NCBI GenBank assembly: GCA_015179045.1
Contig: WHUZ01000196.1
Location: 1 to 35,458 of the forward strand
Length of the DNA stretch: 35,458 nucleotides
DNA from: Kalaharituber pfeilii
Lineage: Eukaryota; Ascomycota; Pezizomycetes; Pezizales; Pezizaceae
Direction of reading: 5' to 3'
How positions within the stretch are numbered: the first letter of the stretch is position 1; the number at the start of each line of letters is the position of its first letter. This document shows, one piece after another, positions 18,015-27,788 of this stretch. The notes below the pieces were generated by a model that saw only the letters and a program-made list of their open reading frames with translations, did not search any database and had not been told where the DNA came from. The translations under genes and the position numbers were made by a program.

Positions 18015-18307
18015 ATATCAAAAGTTTTAGTTTTTTTCTTCTTTTCCTTTTCTCATCTACATCGCCATAGCCCACAGGGCGGCACGCGATTAATGAAATA
18101 AAAAAAAAAAAAAAAAAAAAATTCCAAAATACCCAACTTCTCAAGGTTCCCCCTTGGGGTGAAATACTGAGGACAGGATGGAAGTGGATGGGGAAAGAGA
18201 AGGACGGACAGCTGAAGAGGAGTAGCCTGTGTCACATTGGTAAACAGTGTTCCCAACGGGCTGGCCGGCCTGGGCCATAGAAATCTAGGCCGGCCGTGAG
18301 GTCCGCA

Positions 18308-18790
18308 AAAAATATAGTAAATACTTTAATATATTAATAAATAATATTAAACAATTTTAAAATTAATAACAATATTTAGAAAAATAGTAAAAGAAAATAA
18401 AAATATTATTAAATAATATTTAAATCATAAATAAAAAAAAAGAATTTATATTAGAAAAAGAAAAAAAGTATAAAATAATTATAGTAAGATAATATAAATA
18501 TAATAAGTAATATTTAATAAAATAAGCTATATTGCTAAATAAAGTAGCTCTTCTTAATACTTTTTACTATTCTATAATAAGCTAAATTTTCTATTATAAT
18601 AAGAGTAATAAAGTGGACTATATTATATAAAGCTAAAGTAGTAAAGTAACTAATAATAGTATTATATAATAGAATAATAAAAACGTATTTAAATATAGAT
18701 TATAACAGTTAGAAATATATAATTAGTTGTTAAACAAAGTATACTATCTGCAGTACTTGCTTTTGTAATTAGAAAAATGTATTATTATAA
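18308..18790. other. Extremely AT-rich island
   Basis: About 480 bp are almost pure A/T with very few C, TA-rich, beginning abruptly after the hAT subterminal sequence. CpG and CpA are rare. This is what repeat-induced point mutation of a duplicated sequence would look like; mitochondrial-type DNA is an alternative. No reading frame survives. Confidence 0.7.
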
Positions 18791-19337
18791 AATACTTAGT
18801 TAGCTACAGGCTTCCTTAGTGTCTATAAGTGGTTGATGCCGTGAAAGCACATGGCACACTTATCAGACGTAATAGAGGCATCTGGAAACTGCCGGGGTGT
18901 AAAATGAGGTGCATTTCAGAGCGCACAGAGCCTAAGTTAGTGTGCCTGGCTACAATGAATAGATAACGTGCATCCAGGGCGCTCAAGGCGCCTGGGGGTT
19001 TCTCAGTTCCCCGGGTGCTTCCGAGTGATCTTTCCATTTTGCTGATGCGATACTGCCTCTGAATTTAGAGTTAAGTTGTCAATAGTTAACATTCAGAAGC
19101 CGAGTTTCATGAATCTTGCTAAACATTGTTATACCACCATAATGTCTAGTAAGACATCTGAAGTTCACTCTGTTATTTGAACTTAATAGTAGAAACGTCC
19201 ACATTGTTTGTATTCTTCCTCAGCTCATTGTAATCATCCACCATCATACTCAAGTCCTCAATACCCCACTCAGACCCATCTATTAAAAACTCTTCACTTT
19301 TCGCTATTTACAAGCAGTCCGGAGATATGTACCCCTA
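18791..19337. other. Unassigned stretch inside the giant hAT
   Basis: No coding frame, terminal repeat or RNA gene is recognised. Confidence 0.4.
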
Positions 19338-20243
19338 CTGTAACCGGCTCTTTTTTTTTTTTTTTTAATATCATTACTCGTATGCCGCCCTTCGGGCTAT
19401 GACGAGGTTTAGTTACATGAGAGAGAAAGAGAAAGAAGGAAAGAGATAAGATAGCGAAAAGTAACATGTAGGATGAAATAACTTCAACCAACTCAAGGTG
19501 AGATTTTCCATGTCCTTCTGGTGCGCCCTTATTCATCGACCCAATCGAGGAACTCCAGCAGAAGCTCCTTGCCCTTATCCTTTGGTGGCCTTATCAGGTC
19601 CGCCATCCCCCCAGGCCATTTCCGTTTCCACGCCTTGCATCTGTTGAGTACATGTGCGGTGGTCTCCTCCTCCTCCCCGCACCACCGACACTCCGGGCTG
19701 TCTGTTTTGCCAATCCCGAACTTCCATTTCCTCAGGCCCTTCCCGCCGAGTAGCCTGCCAGCTTCGATACCCGTTGTCCAAGCCTTGTCAGTGGTCTATA
19801 GGTTAGTCCCAATCTGTTTCTCCCGCTGGCTCTCCAGGCTCCTGACATTTGTCGTATTCCAGCCTCTGTGACAACCTCATCCTGGTATCGGAGTGGAACC
19901 CCGATTTTGGCCGCCTCGTCTGCTGCGGTGTTCCCTTGATGCCTTTGTGGCTTTTCACCCACATTATCGCCACGTCCAGATCGCCTCTTGTGGCCCTGGC
20001 TTCCCAGGCGTCTCTTACCACTTGTGCTGCTCCTTGGTGGGTGGGGTCGCCCTGGGCAATCTTTTTAATTTGGCGATTGCTACCTTGGAGTCGGTCACTA
20101 TCAGGAGTTCTCCGTCCTGGTGAGTGAGCGCTTCGCCCATGGCTATGAGCTCTGCATCGTTAATTGAGCTTTGTTCCCCTGAGTACAGTGATGTTGATGA
20201 GCCTCCCTTACTAGAGGTACCCGCTCCGGTCTGTAACCGGCTC
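19338..20243 (-). mobile_element. 5'-truncated LINE nested in the giant hAT, 13-bp TSD
   Basis: Direct repeats ctgtaaccggctc at 19338-19350 and 20231-20243 flank an 880-bp minus-strand LINE 3' end: RNase H, zinc-finger-like C-terminus, 3' UTR, tail CGTCATAGCCCGAAGGGCGG, CATACGAGTAATGATATT and poly(A). Tail loop is GAA. Confidence 0.92.
19510..20230 (-). pseudogene. LINE ORF2 fragment (RNase H), frameshifted
   Basis: On the minus strand the pieces include NDAELIAMGEAL, ELLIVTDSK, IMWVKSHKGIKG, AADEAAKIG and later ECRWCGEEEETT...C and EFLDWVDE-stop. These fall in different frames with shifts near 20070, 19940 and 19750, so it is a dead copy of the Tad-like LINE replicase end. Confidence 0.8.
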
Positions 20244-21338
20244 GAGGGTATTTACGTCCACTGTAACCACTCTCCTTTTCGCCTTTCTAGCAGCAGCTTG
20301 AGAAGCAAGCAAGCAACCGCGTCCTCCTGAGACGGCCCATTTTCATTTTCAGTACTGCACCTCCAATACTATCCTATCATTACATTAGTATTTGTATTAT
20401 GTTTGAGTTAAACGATACTATAGATTTAGCTAGGGACCGAACTCATACCCAATGTCAAAAGGCAGTTTCGTTGTAGAGATACTCCGTATGCAGCGGCGCT
20501 GAATTGTGAAGAGAAAGAGCAAATGGGGGTCCAGGACACAGGGGACAGGCATTTTGGTGTATTCGTCAGCGAGCAAGCCAGTGTAACGCCTGGTCCCTTC
20601 TTGCTTAACACCATCATACCTGCCGGTATGCAGTTCGGTGTGAAGGAAAAGGTTTGTCCAAGTGCAAAATTAATTTAATATCAACTGTCAATACCAGATT
20701 TCCTTAGAGTCTTGAGAGCAGTGAATATCCGGCATGTCATAAGTTTGGTCCAACTTACACTATTTCAAGTTGGTCACTGCTGACGGTCACGCTCGTGTTC
20801 CAGGATTATTGACTACCGGTCGCATCATAATGCTAGTTTCATACTAGTATAACCACACTGCAGTTCGTGAATACGTAGCCGAAGTCCAGTCGGGGAAGTG
20901 CATATCTCATGTATCCGCCAGCAATTTCACAGGACAAAGCGACAACTAGGCTGACAAATTTCTCCTTTGTGTCAGTTTCTTTACAATCAGTCCAGCTACG
21001 ATCAGGCCTTCAGTCTCGCGCCCAAGCAAATGTTATGGTTGGGGACATCTGTATGCGGAGGAGGGCGGACATTTGCTTCGATGATGACTAAGCACTATAA
21101 GAACTAGTTATGTAGTCGTTACATGCACTGATGCCCCGCGATTTTCTTCCTACCGCCCTACAGCACCAATCCACTGTCCACCGCTGGTTGACCCCTATAC
21201 TTGCATACTTGATACCTGTTGCATCGGTCGCACATATCGGCCTGTTCAGTCACCCTGTCGCTTGAATCAAAGAATTAAATTGGTAAATACGTTCCTATGC
21301 TTGAGTTAATTAATTAGTCTGGCTCACTTAATGTTAAT
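20244..21338. other. Unassigned 1.1 kb inside the giant hAT
   Basis: No gene or repeat is recognised. Short frames near 20426-20617 and 20909-21091 lack motifs. Confidence 0.4.
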
Positions 21339-21341
21339 ACA

Positions 21342-21728
21342 GATTCACAAAAATGTTGCGCACGAACTTTACTCTCTCAGCAACCTGATTTTATACAGCA
21401 AAAAGGCGGGCTAGAAGAAGAATTAGAAGCTGCTGGTCAACAGGTAATTTTTTATCCTAAGTTTCATTGTGAACTTAATTTTATTGAGCGTTATTGGTGT
21501 TCTGTTAAGTATTATTTACGAGAAAACTGTTCTTATTCATTTGATGGTTTACAAGATACTCTTCCTCTGGCATTACATTCTGTTTCTTTTGCATCTATTA
21601 ATCGTTTTTATTATCATTGTTTACGGTCTATTGATGCATATAGTGAAGGATTAACTTATGGTACGAAGGAGTTTCATTCATATATATATAAAGGTCATAG
21701 ACAAGTACCAGATAAAACGAAGTGGTAG
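21342..21728 (+). pseudogene. C-terminal relic of a DDE transposase
   Basis: One frame without ATG runs 128 codons to the stop at 21726-21728. It carries CCARTLLSQQPDF, an LEEELEAAGQQV stretch, then FYPKFHCELNFIERYW, where the glutamate of ELNFIE is the expected third catalytic acid. It ends with GTKEF...HRQVPDKTKW. This is the C-terminus of a fungal Tc1/mariner-like transposase family as I know it; the first two catalytic acids and the N-terminus are absent. It might belong to the same family as the element at 34349-35376, but that is a guess. Confidence 0.75.
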
Positions 21729-22358
21729 AAGGGATATGTATAGGGTATATGTATATACTATTCTATTTTAGGTTAGCGTACTTCCTTTTCTGGTTAGGTT
21801 GGTTTATACTATACTATATTTAGTAGTTACTAAAGGTGGACAATTTGACCGATTCCCATATAAAACTGCTCATCTTTGACTGTCAAATCACCAGTACAAA
21901 AAATTAATTAAATAGATATCGCTCTATAGAATTATTTTTCATTCACTAATTTATCATCGTATAGCATGAAACTAATTTTATCTATTTATTTTAGTTGTGA
22001 TTTGAGTGTTGAAGTTGATGCGAAATTTGATCCGAGTACACATGTCCCCAACCATAGGCCTTCCACCAACAAGCGGCTGCCTGCATGATAAGGCGGTGAC
22101 AAGGAACTCATGCATGGATCTTACCTTACCGCAAACTGGCGTCCCGTTAAGCTAATTGGACAGCTCCAGGAAGTTTTGCAGCGTTTCACAAGGTAAAGGA
22201 GGGCATCAGAACTACACGCGTATGCGGGGTAACGGCGCTGAATGACATCGCCTGCCTTCCACCAACAGCGCTATGAGCGAAAGTCGATTTTTCAAGCAAC
22301 AACAAGCTGTTACAATTGATGCTTAAGAAGTTAAGACATGGCCTGAATGCTGAATAAT
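21729..22358. other. Unassigned AT-rich then mixed stretch
   Basis: Probably the 3' flank of the transposase relic followed by unique sequence. I did not find a terminal repeat that would define the element end. Confidence 0.4.
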
Positions 22359-22908
22359 ACAGTACCTAGTACGCCACCCCCTCACTATGCACTAATAGGA
22401 AAAGCGCATATGCACTGCATTGACCTCCATGATCCAATCGGAAAGTACTAGTAGATCAACCCCTCATAACCAAAAAAAACCATCAAAATTAACTCCAATA
22501 CATATAAACTTCTAGGTAAATATTTAAGCTGCAACATAGAATAATCCACGATGGCCAGGGGTGGGGGCAGACTTATATAGCAACCCGGCGAAGTTGCCCC
22601 TAGAGCGGGGATACTGTTACGGGTTCACCGCAACCGTAGGGCGGAGTCGCAGTCGCATAAATAAGTGCTATATGAGCTACGCAGAGGACTAGCGAGTATC
22701 GATAGTCAAGTGTCTTTTTGACCTGGTGGACGGTAACTCTCTGCATTTACCAGATCCATTACAGTATTTGTTCAGTATCATATGAATACTCTTGATAATG
22801 CAAAGGCGATTTCTTTCAGTTGCATATACAGAGGTCAATGCAGTGCATATGCGCTTTTCCTATTAGTGCATAGTGAGGGGGTGGCGTACAATTTTGTCTA
22901 GGTACTGT
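22359..22908. repeat. Inverted repeat, 69/78-bp arms, upstream of the SET gene
   Basis: Arms at 22359-22427 and 22831-22908 are nearly identical in inverted orientation (acagtacctag...tacgccaccccctcac...gcattgacctc). The right arm has an extra 9 nt, caattttgt. The 400-bp centre holds unique sequence and the dispersed repeat at 22618-22760. It could be a decayed foldback element or an inverted duplication; no TSD is evident. Confidence 0.75.
22618..22760 (-). repeat. Dispersed repeat copy with tail-like end
   Basis: The minus strand (GCAGAGAGTTACCGTCCACC...AGGTCAAAAAGACACTTGAC...ATGCGACTGCGAC) matches the block at 14690-14830. It is followed by CCGCCCTACGGTTGCGGTG and AACCCGTAACAG, the motif also seen at 1612-1640. 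This suggests a retroposed family with a tail analogous to, but distinct from, LINE family 1. Confidence 0.5.
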
Positions 22909-23151
22909 AAGTTGCGTCTTGCCTTCGAGACATTTAGGGTGTCATGTCTACTTAGGCAGGAGATCTGCAAACTGGCCCTCTCAGGAGCTCTTCCTTCTCC
23001 AAATCGAGTTAAGAGGATTTACGAATTAGTCTCCACGCTCCAGCTTCTGGAAAAGCTTAACTACAGCACGAGCTCCACTCCTTTTACCCTCTCTGCTCTC
23101 TCCCGGGGTCCTCACAGTGGTTCTTCTACACCCCAGCTCCAACCGCCCAAC

Positions 23152-25840
23152 ATGGATACCGTCGACGTCTCCGACAACGTCAACTTCCTCCGCGTTATCC
23201 AACAAACCAAGTCCAATCTCCTGTCCGCCAGGCGCCATAAGGGGACCAAGCCACCTCACCGCGCAGCGCGTTCACACCTCGTTGCGAACTTCACTGCCAA
23301 AACACTTAGTTCGGCGGGAAACATCTACGGGCGTGTGGAGTCTCGCAATGAGTCCTCGCCGTTTAACTACAAAACATCTTACATCACGCATGTGTATCCA
23401 CCTAGTGTGGCACCTCTTTCCACGCTCTCCAAAGTCATGATCACCGATTTGCTTTTAGAGACAAACCATCGGGGAAAGTACGTCGTGTTACGTACAATCA
23501 CGCCAGGTGGGCACATGGTTTCAGTAATGGCCATCGTCGAGGATGAAAATGGCATTTGCGAGCTACTGACACTCTACAATTGCTGGGATCAGCGGCAGGA
23601 TCTGCAGAGTTATCTTGGGGAGGGCAAGGTGGTGTTGGTTAAGGAGCCGTACTACAAGCGATCTGCAGACGGACTGACAAGTATCAGGGTAGATCATCCG
23701 GGAGACATAGTATTCTTAGATGAGGATGTAGAGGAGGAGGTGAGGCTTATTCCTGTCAAGTGGAGGAGTAGGATAAGGGAGTTGGGGAAAACGGGGCTGG
23801 AGTGGAAAGAGGAAGGAAACGTGGAATTTAGTAAGGATAGGTTCTATGCAGCCATCAAGTGGTGAGTTTTCATCCCTCCATTTCAGTTGTGCAAGTATAG
23901 CTATAGTATATACTCATTCTACGGACACATTATGTTCTTCGATATAGCTACACTAACGGCATCCGCTGCGAAGTCGAAACACAGAAAAACAACTCCACCC
24001 AGAGCTCCTCCCTCCTGCACACCCTCCTCCTTAACCGTGCCCAAGCTCACCTTAAACTGCTTCACCACGAACTCGCCCTAAAAGATGCCACTACAGTGCT
24101 CTCCTCAGAACCTCAAAACGAAAAAGCCCTATTCCGGGCCGCGCGTGCCCTCTATATCGCCCGTCGATGGTCCGACTCCTGGTCGATGCTTCAGCAGCTC
24201 GCGTCCGTCTGTAAAGAAAAGAAAGCTGACAACAAGGAAGGCCACCAGCTCACCGTGGCGGTAAAGCAACGGCTTCTGGAAGAAGGAGAAGGGAGATACA
24301 ACTTTGGGGCTATGGTCAAGCAAATTCAGGTCAACGGCCCCTCAACACTTGACGTCGCGGACTACATTTCTCCGAAAATAGAAAGACGACAAACGCAAGA
24401 CATGGGAAAGGGGTTTTTCGCAACCGGTGACATCCAAGTGGGCGAGCTACTGATGTGTCAGAAGGCGTTTGAGCTCGGATTCACCAAAAAAGTGGGACTG
24501 AGTATTCTGTTTAATTTGCAGACGGAGGAGATCAAGCTGGGATCGCAAGCGTGGGTTACAGAGACTGTGGTGAAGAGGTTGTGGTGGAATCCGGAGGAGG
24601 CCAGCAAGGTGTTGGAATTATGGGCAGGGGATTATGCAGCAGTGGTCAGGAGAGACGGGCCAACGATTGTGGATGGAAGGCCAGTGGTTGACACGTGAGT
24701 CCTCCCTCCATTTTTTTTTTTTTTTTTAATATCAATACTCGCGCGCCGCCCTATGGGCTATGAGTACTCCCTCCAGTGGGCGAACTTGAATCATTACTGC
24801 TTTGAGGTTCCCAACCCGCTTCTTGTAGATGAGGAGCCATAATGCTCTACGGTGTGATTCGTGCTAGCGCTAACGATGTGCTCAGATTCATGATCGACCG
24901 TATCCGCTCCCTTAATTGCTTCGGTTGCCCATGTCTGTCATCTGAACACTTGTCCCCCGAAGAGCCAACAAACCCTGTACAGCCCAAGGATGACAAGTTT
25001 ACGGACGTGGGCCTGTGGATCTTGCCCTCTTTCATCAATCACTCGTGCTGGGGTAACGTCCAACGCAGCTTCATTGGCGACGTGATGATCGTGCGGGCCT
25101 GCGCGCCAATTGCGGTAGGAGAGCAAATCACGTTCAGTTACGCGCCTCTGTTGAGTGATGACTTTAGGGTGCTCGAGGAACGGCAGAAGAGACTTAGACG
25201 TAATTGGGGGTTCACCTGCAATTGTCGTTACTGCACGCTAGAGAAGAACGAGCGTAAAGCTGCACGTAATGAGAGAGAAAAACTGCTTCAGGATGTGGAG
25301 AAGTTGTACAGGGACGCCCCAGCTGGCATGCACGCCTCCTCCTCACAGGTTAGAATACTTCTCGCTGCCGTGGATGCCAAAATCAAGGCGATAGAAAAGA
25401 CTTACAGCAGTTCCTGCCCTCCCGCAACAGTCTTCCCACGCATTGACCTTGCGAGAGCCGTTGTTCAAAAACAGAGGCTCTGTGCCCATTACAACTCCTG
25501 GGATGGGACTAGATTGGCTTGTGAAGGCGTCCTAAAAGCCCTCGGCTACGAAATCGATACTTCCAATAACGACGTCAAGATCACGAAGTATGGGTACAGT
25601 GATCTCCTCGCGCTTCCGGCGATGTGGCAGCTATATATCTGTCGGAAAGTAGAAGCACTTGACATGGGAATGCCGCTGAACGGGAAGGTCGTGGTAGAGA
25701 GAGTGGACACAGGAGGCAAGGGCAGGGCGATGGATAAATTGGCAGAGGGGTGGAGGAGGGCTGCAGAGACCACGTATGAGGGTTTTGCGGGGAAAAGACC
25801 ACTTTTGAGAAGGTGTATGCGTTGGAGAAGTTTATTGTAA
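23152..25840 (+). CDS. TPR/SET-domain protein (SMYD-like), three exons, hAT cargo
   Basis: Exons are 23152-23861, 23948-24694 and 24886-25840, giving about 803 residues. Introns are GTGAGT...TATAG (86 bp) and GTGAGT...GCTAAC...CTCAG (191 bp); both splice in frame. The N-terminal domain (LLLETNHRGKYVVLRTITPG...) and TPR-like helices (LLLNRAQAHLKLL, EKALFRAARALY) precede a SET domain: GKGFFATGDI about 390-400, NHSC 537-540, GEQITFSY 564-571, and post-SET CNCRYC about 597-602. SET enzymes methylate lysines using S-adenosylmethionine; the substrate is unknown. The ATG is the first good one; an open frame continues 93 codons upstream without an ATG. Near 25780 the frame may be shifted: the alternative frame continues about 20 residues more plausibly (KTTFEKVYALEKF). 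The gene lies wholly inside the giant hAT. Confidence 0.85.
24697..24775 (-). mobile_element. Tail-only LINE insertion inside SET-gene intron 2
   Basis: Imperfect direct repeats gagtcctccctcca (24697-24710) and gagtactccctcca (24762-24775) flank a 51-bp minus-strand insert: CATAGCCCATAGGGCGGC, GCGCGAGTATTGATATT and poly(A). The insertion lengthens intron 2 but leaves its donor, CTAAC branch site and acceptor intact. Confidence 0.85.
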
Positions 25841-26555
25841 TCTAAATCGGAGAGGGTGGGAATCGCTTTGTGGAATGGATCTCAAGAATGGGGAGATTAA
25901 GTTGCTAGAGGCCTGGGGAGGTCGAGTGGGAATGAGAGCCTGATCCATGTAAATGTATCCTAGCGTTGTGAAACGATTCCAACTCTAAGTTCAGTCTTAT
26001 TGGCTGGTTGATCACAGTGGGAAAGAGATGTGAAGCTCTGGAGCATGGGTGACGGAGCACCGAAACTTGGCGATAGTTCAGAGATTGAGTAGGGAGGGGG
26101 AACTCTGGCATGTAGATAGTTCATCCTGCACCAGAGTGTGACAAAAAGTGCTGTGCTTCATTCACAGTTGCAAGTGCCTAATTGGGTTATGAAGGTGGCT
26201 GGTATACTGAGTGAAGCCTTGCTAGTATTTGATTTAGAGTTCACTAGATGCGGAAGCGGTTTTTTTACGCCAACGGGGCCGTTGTGGATCCTGCAGTCCT
26301 CCCCTTCTACTGTGCATGAATGCAGAGGAACCCCCAGCCACCTCGGCTCACAGTCTGTTACGGTTTCTACGATGATGTAGTAAATATGAGGGTGTAACTT
26401 AGGACAACGCTTGGTGCTTGACCTTTCGACAGGGCAGCTCTAGCTGACCCTTCTTATAGTCAATCCGGCGTGCCTTCCTTCTATTGTCTCTCTATGCTAT
26501 GATATCACGATGCTCTATCTATAGGCATCCCTCAGCCACTGCCTCGCCTCATCTA
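25841..26555. other. Unassigned 3' flank of the SET gene
   Basis: No second gene is recognised. It probably includes the SET-gene 3' UTR; no terminator motif can be assigned with confidence. Confidence 0.4.
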
Positions 26556-26663
26556 GAGGTCCATCCGGTGGCTCTGCTCCTGGAGGTCCGTTCAGTGGCT
26601 CTGCTCCTGGAGGTCCATTCGGTGGCTTTGCTCCTAGAGGTCCGTCCGGTGGCTGTCGCTACG
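26556..26663 (+). repeat. 27-bp minisatellite, four units
   Basis: Units start at 26556, 26583, 26610 and 26637 (gaggtccrtycrgtggctctg plus ctcctg), diverging slightly. The 27-bp period keeps a frame open (EVHPVALLL-type units), but no start or flanking domain supports a protein. Confidence 0.8.
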
Positions 26664-26877
26664 CTCTGACCATGCCGGCATTCCTTGTGATACACATCCG
26701 TGCCCGACCCATGTTTCATTGCCAGACTGCAGCTATCGGTTGATCAGGCCGAATTGTCGCTAGTAGCTTTACAGGCCAATGTGGGTGGATATCCCCTTCG
26801 CGGGTAGACCCTGACACAGTCCTCCAACGAGATCGGCCTGGTCGGCGGCCTGGCCGGTTGGGAACACTGTTGGTAAA

Positions 26878-27054
26878 GCCGCTTAAGCTGTCATGATGCT
26901 TCTTATGCTCACCACAATGTCTTGCCTGGGGCCTGTAAGAGGAAACAGGGCTGTTCTTGTTTTTTTGTTCTAGTTAACTATATAGAGGACGTTTATGTAG
27001 GTCGTTGCACAGGTGCCTGTCTCCGGGCCATAAAGACTTCGGTCCAGGGACATT
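26878..27054. other. Right flank of the giant hAT
   Basis: No feature is recognised. It should be continuous with sequence left of 18237 before the insertion. Confidence 0.4.
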
Positions 27055-27106
27055 GCCATGGCAAACAGCTGCAAGCGGGGTTATGTGGGAAAAAAAAAAA
27101 AAAAAA
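27055..27106 (+). mobile_element. LINE tail fragment, family 2
   Basis: GCCATGGCAAACAGCTGC, AAGCGGGGTTATGTGGG and a poly(A) run of about 17. It matches the tails at 484-547 and 13754-13818. No clear TSD was found. Confidence 0.65.
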
Positions 27107-27134
27107 TAATAATTCTCAATAAATCCGGGTATGA

Positions 27135-27323
27135 TTGACGATTGAGGAGAGCAGTGAAGGATACAGGACTGAGCTGGAGGTGATATGGGTTAAGCGGCAC
27201 GGGGTGATAGAGGGAAATGACACGGCGGAGTTCTTGAGGTCTGCATTACTACGCGATCGAGGGGTGCGGGAGGTAGAAAATAGTTGTACCGGAGGCAAAA
27301 TTTCATGGTGCGTAGAAGAATAA
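27135..27323 (+). pseudogene. Weak RNase H-like remnant
   Basis: A short frame contains LEVIWVKRHGVIEGNDTAE, recalling the RNase H motif WVKxHKGIxGNxxAD of the LINEs in this window. There is no surrounding ORF2 homology that I can see, so it is a decayed fragment at best. Confidence 0.45.
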
Positions 27324-27788
27324 TCATGTTAATGACGAATCAAGCACAATTCCTGGTCGCTTACTGACAAAGCAATCCCAAAGTGCGCTGCCAAAGTAGT
27401 TGTAGTAGTAGCAATTGCCTACCACAACGGTAAGTGTTCCCGTGCGCATTTGAGAGGTGCAAAACCGCCCCGTGATCCAAAATAGGTACTGTTTTCTCAT
27501 TGCAAACGCGGGTGTGCCCAATTCGCCAGAAAGACTTTGCCCCTAGGAGCAAGTTCACAGAGGGCGGGTGGCAGTGTGAGGGACGAAGAGGAAATAGAGA
27601 AGAGAATGCTTGAATTGTAAGAACAACTGTACAGAACGTTTATAAATTCACACATATGTCCAATTTCCAACGTGCTTCCCAAATTCCCCGCTAATCGTGC
27701 GAAGCATATGTGCATGCTTGCCCACAAGTTCGCTATCGGATGGCAACTGCAAACGCCTTGCTCCAAAGTTGCTGTGAGTCCTGACTCA
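27324..27788. other. Spacer downstream of the small conserved gene
   Basis: No gene recognised; it likely includes the 3' UTR of the minus-strand gene ending at 27789. Confidence 0.4.

Larger units (their letters stand above)
16618..18135 (+). mobile_element. 5'-truncated LINE with 15-bp TSD
   Basis: Direct repeats attccaaaataccca at 16618-16632 and 18121-18135 flank a LINE copy of about 1.3 kb plus a nested 188-bp hAT. It carries the end of ORF2 (post-RT, RNase H, zinc-finger-like C-terminus), a 3' UTR, tail CGCCATAGCCCACAGGGCGG, CACGCGATTAATGAAATA and poly(A). Its start is homologous to 33065 onward in the LINE at the right end of the window. Confidence 0.9.
16518..18236 (+). mobile_element. 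LINE 5' UTR fragment, interrupted by a later LINE
   Basis: Bases 16518-16632 (aggacgag...ggaagccac...acaaccacaacgtcccccc...catagatcgaaagc...gctgagtct) align with the 5' UTR of the half-LINE (12204 towards 12060 on the minus strand). The alignment continues at 18136-18236 (ttccccc..ggggtgaaatactgaggac). A younger LINE at 16633-18120 with a 15-bp TSD has split it. Confidence 0.65.
18245..26869 (-). mobile_element. Giant (8.6 kb) cargo-bearing hAT-type element
   Basis: The left end CAGTGTTCCCAACGGGCTGG at 18245 equals the right-end type of the 812- and 188-bp elements. The right end GGCCGGTTGGGAACACTG at 26869 equals their left-end type. So one of each end is present, in inverted orientation. 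The flanks carry an exact 8-bp duplication, ttggtaaa, at 18237-18244 and 26870-26877. The left subterminal region (gggccatagaaatctaggcc...cgtgaggtccgc, to about 18307) matches the 812-bp element too. Inside are an AT-rich island, a LINE, a transposase relic, an inverted repeat, a TPR/SET gene and a minisatellite. No hAT transposase is visible, so movement would be in trans. Confidence 0.85.

Noticed and set aside
24695..24776. The tail-only insert at 24711-24761 first looked like a newly created intron (introner): GTGAGT in one TSD and CAG in the other.
   Set aside because: Splicing at 24776 gives an immediate stop in the needed frame. The real acceptor is CTCAG at 24885 with GCTAAC branch site, which joins the SET protein in frame. 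The insert merely lies within an existing intron.
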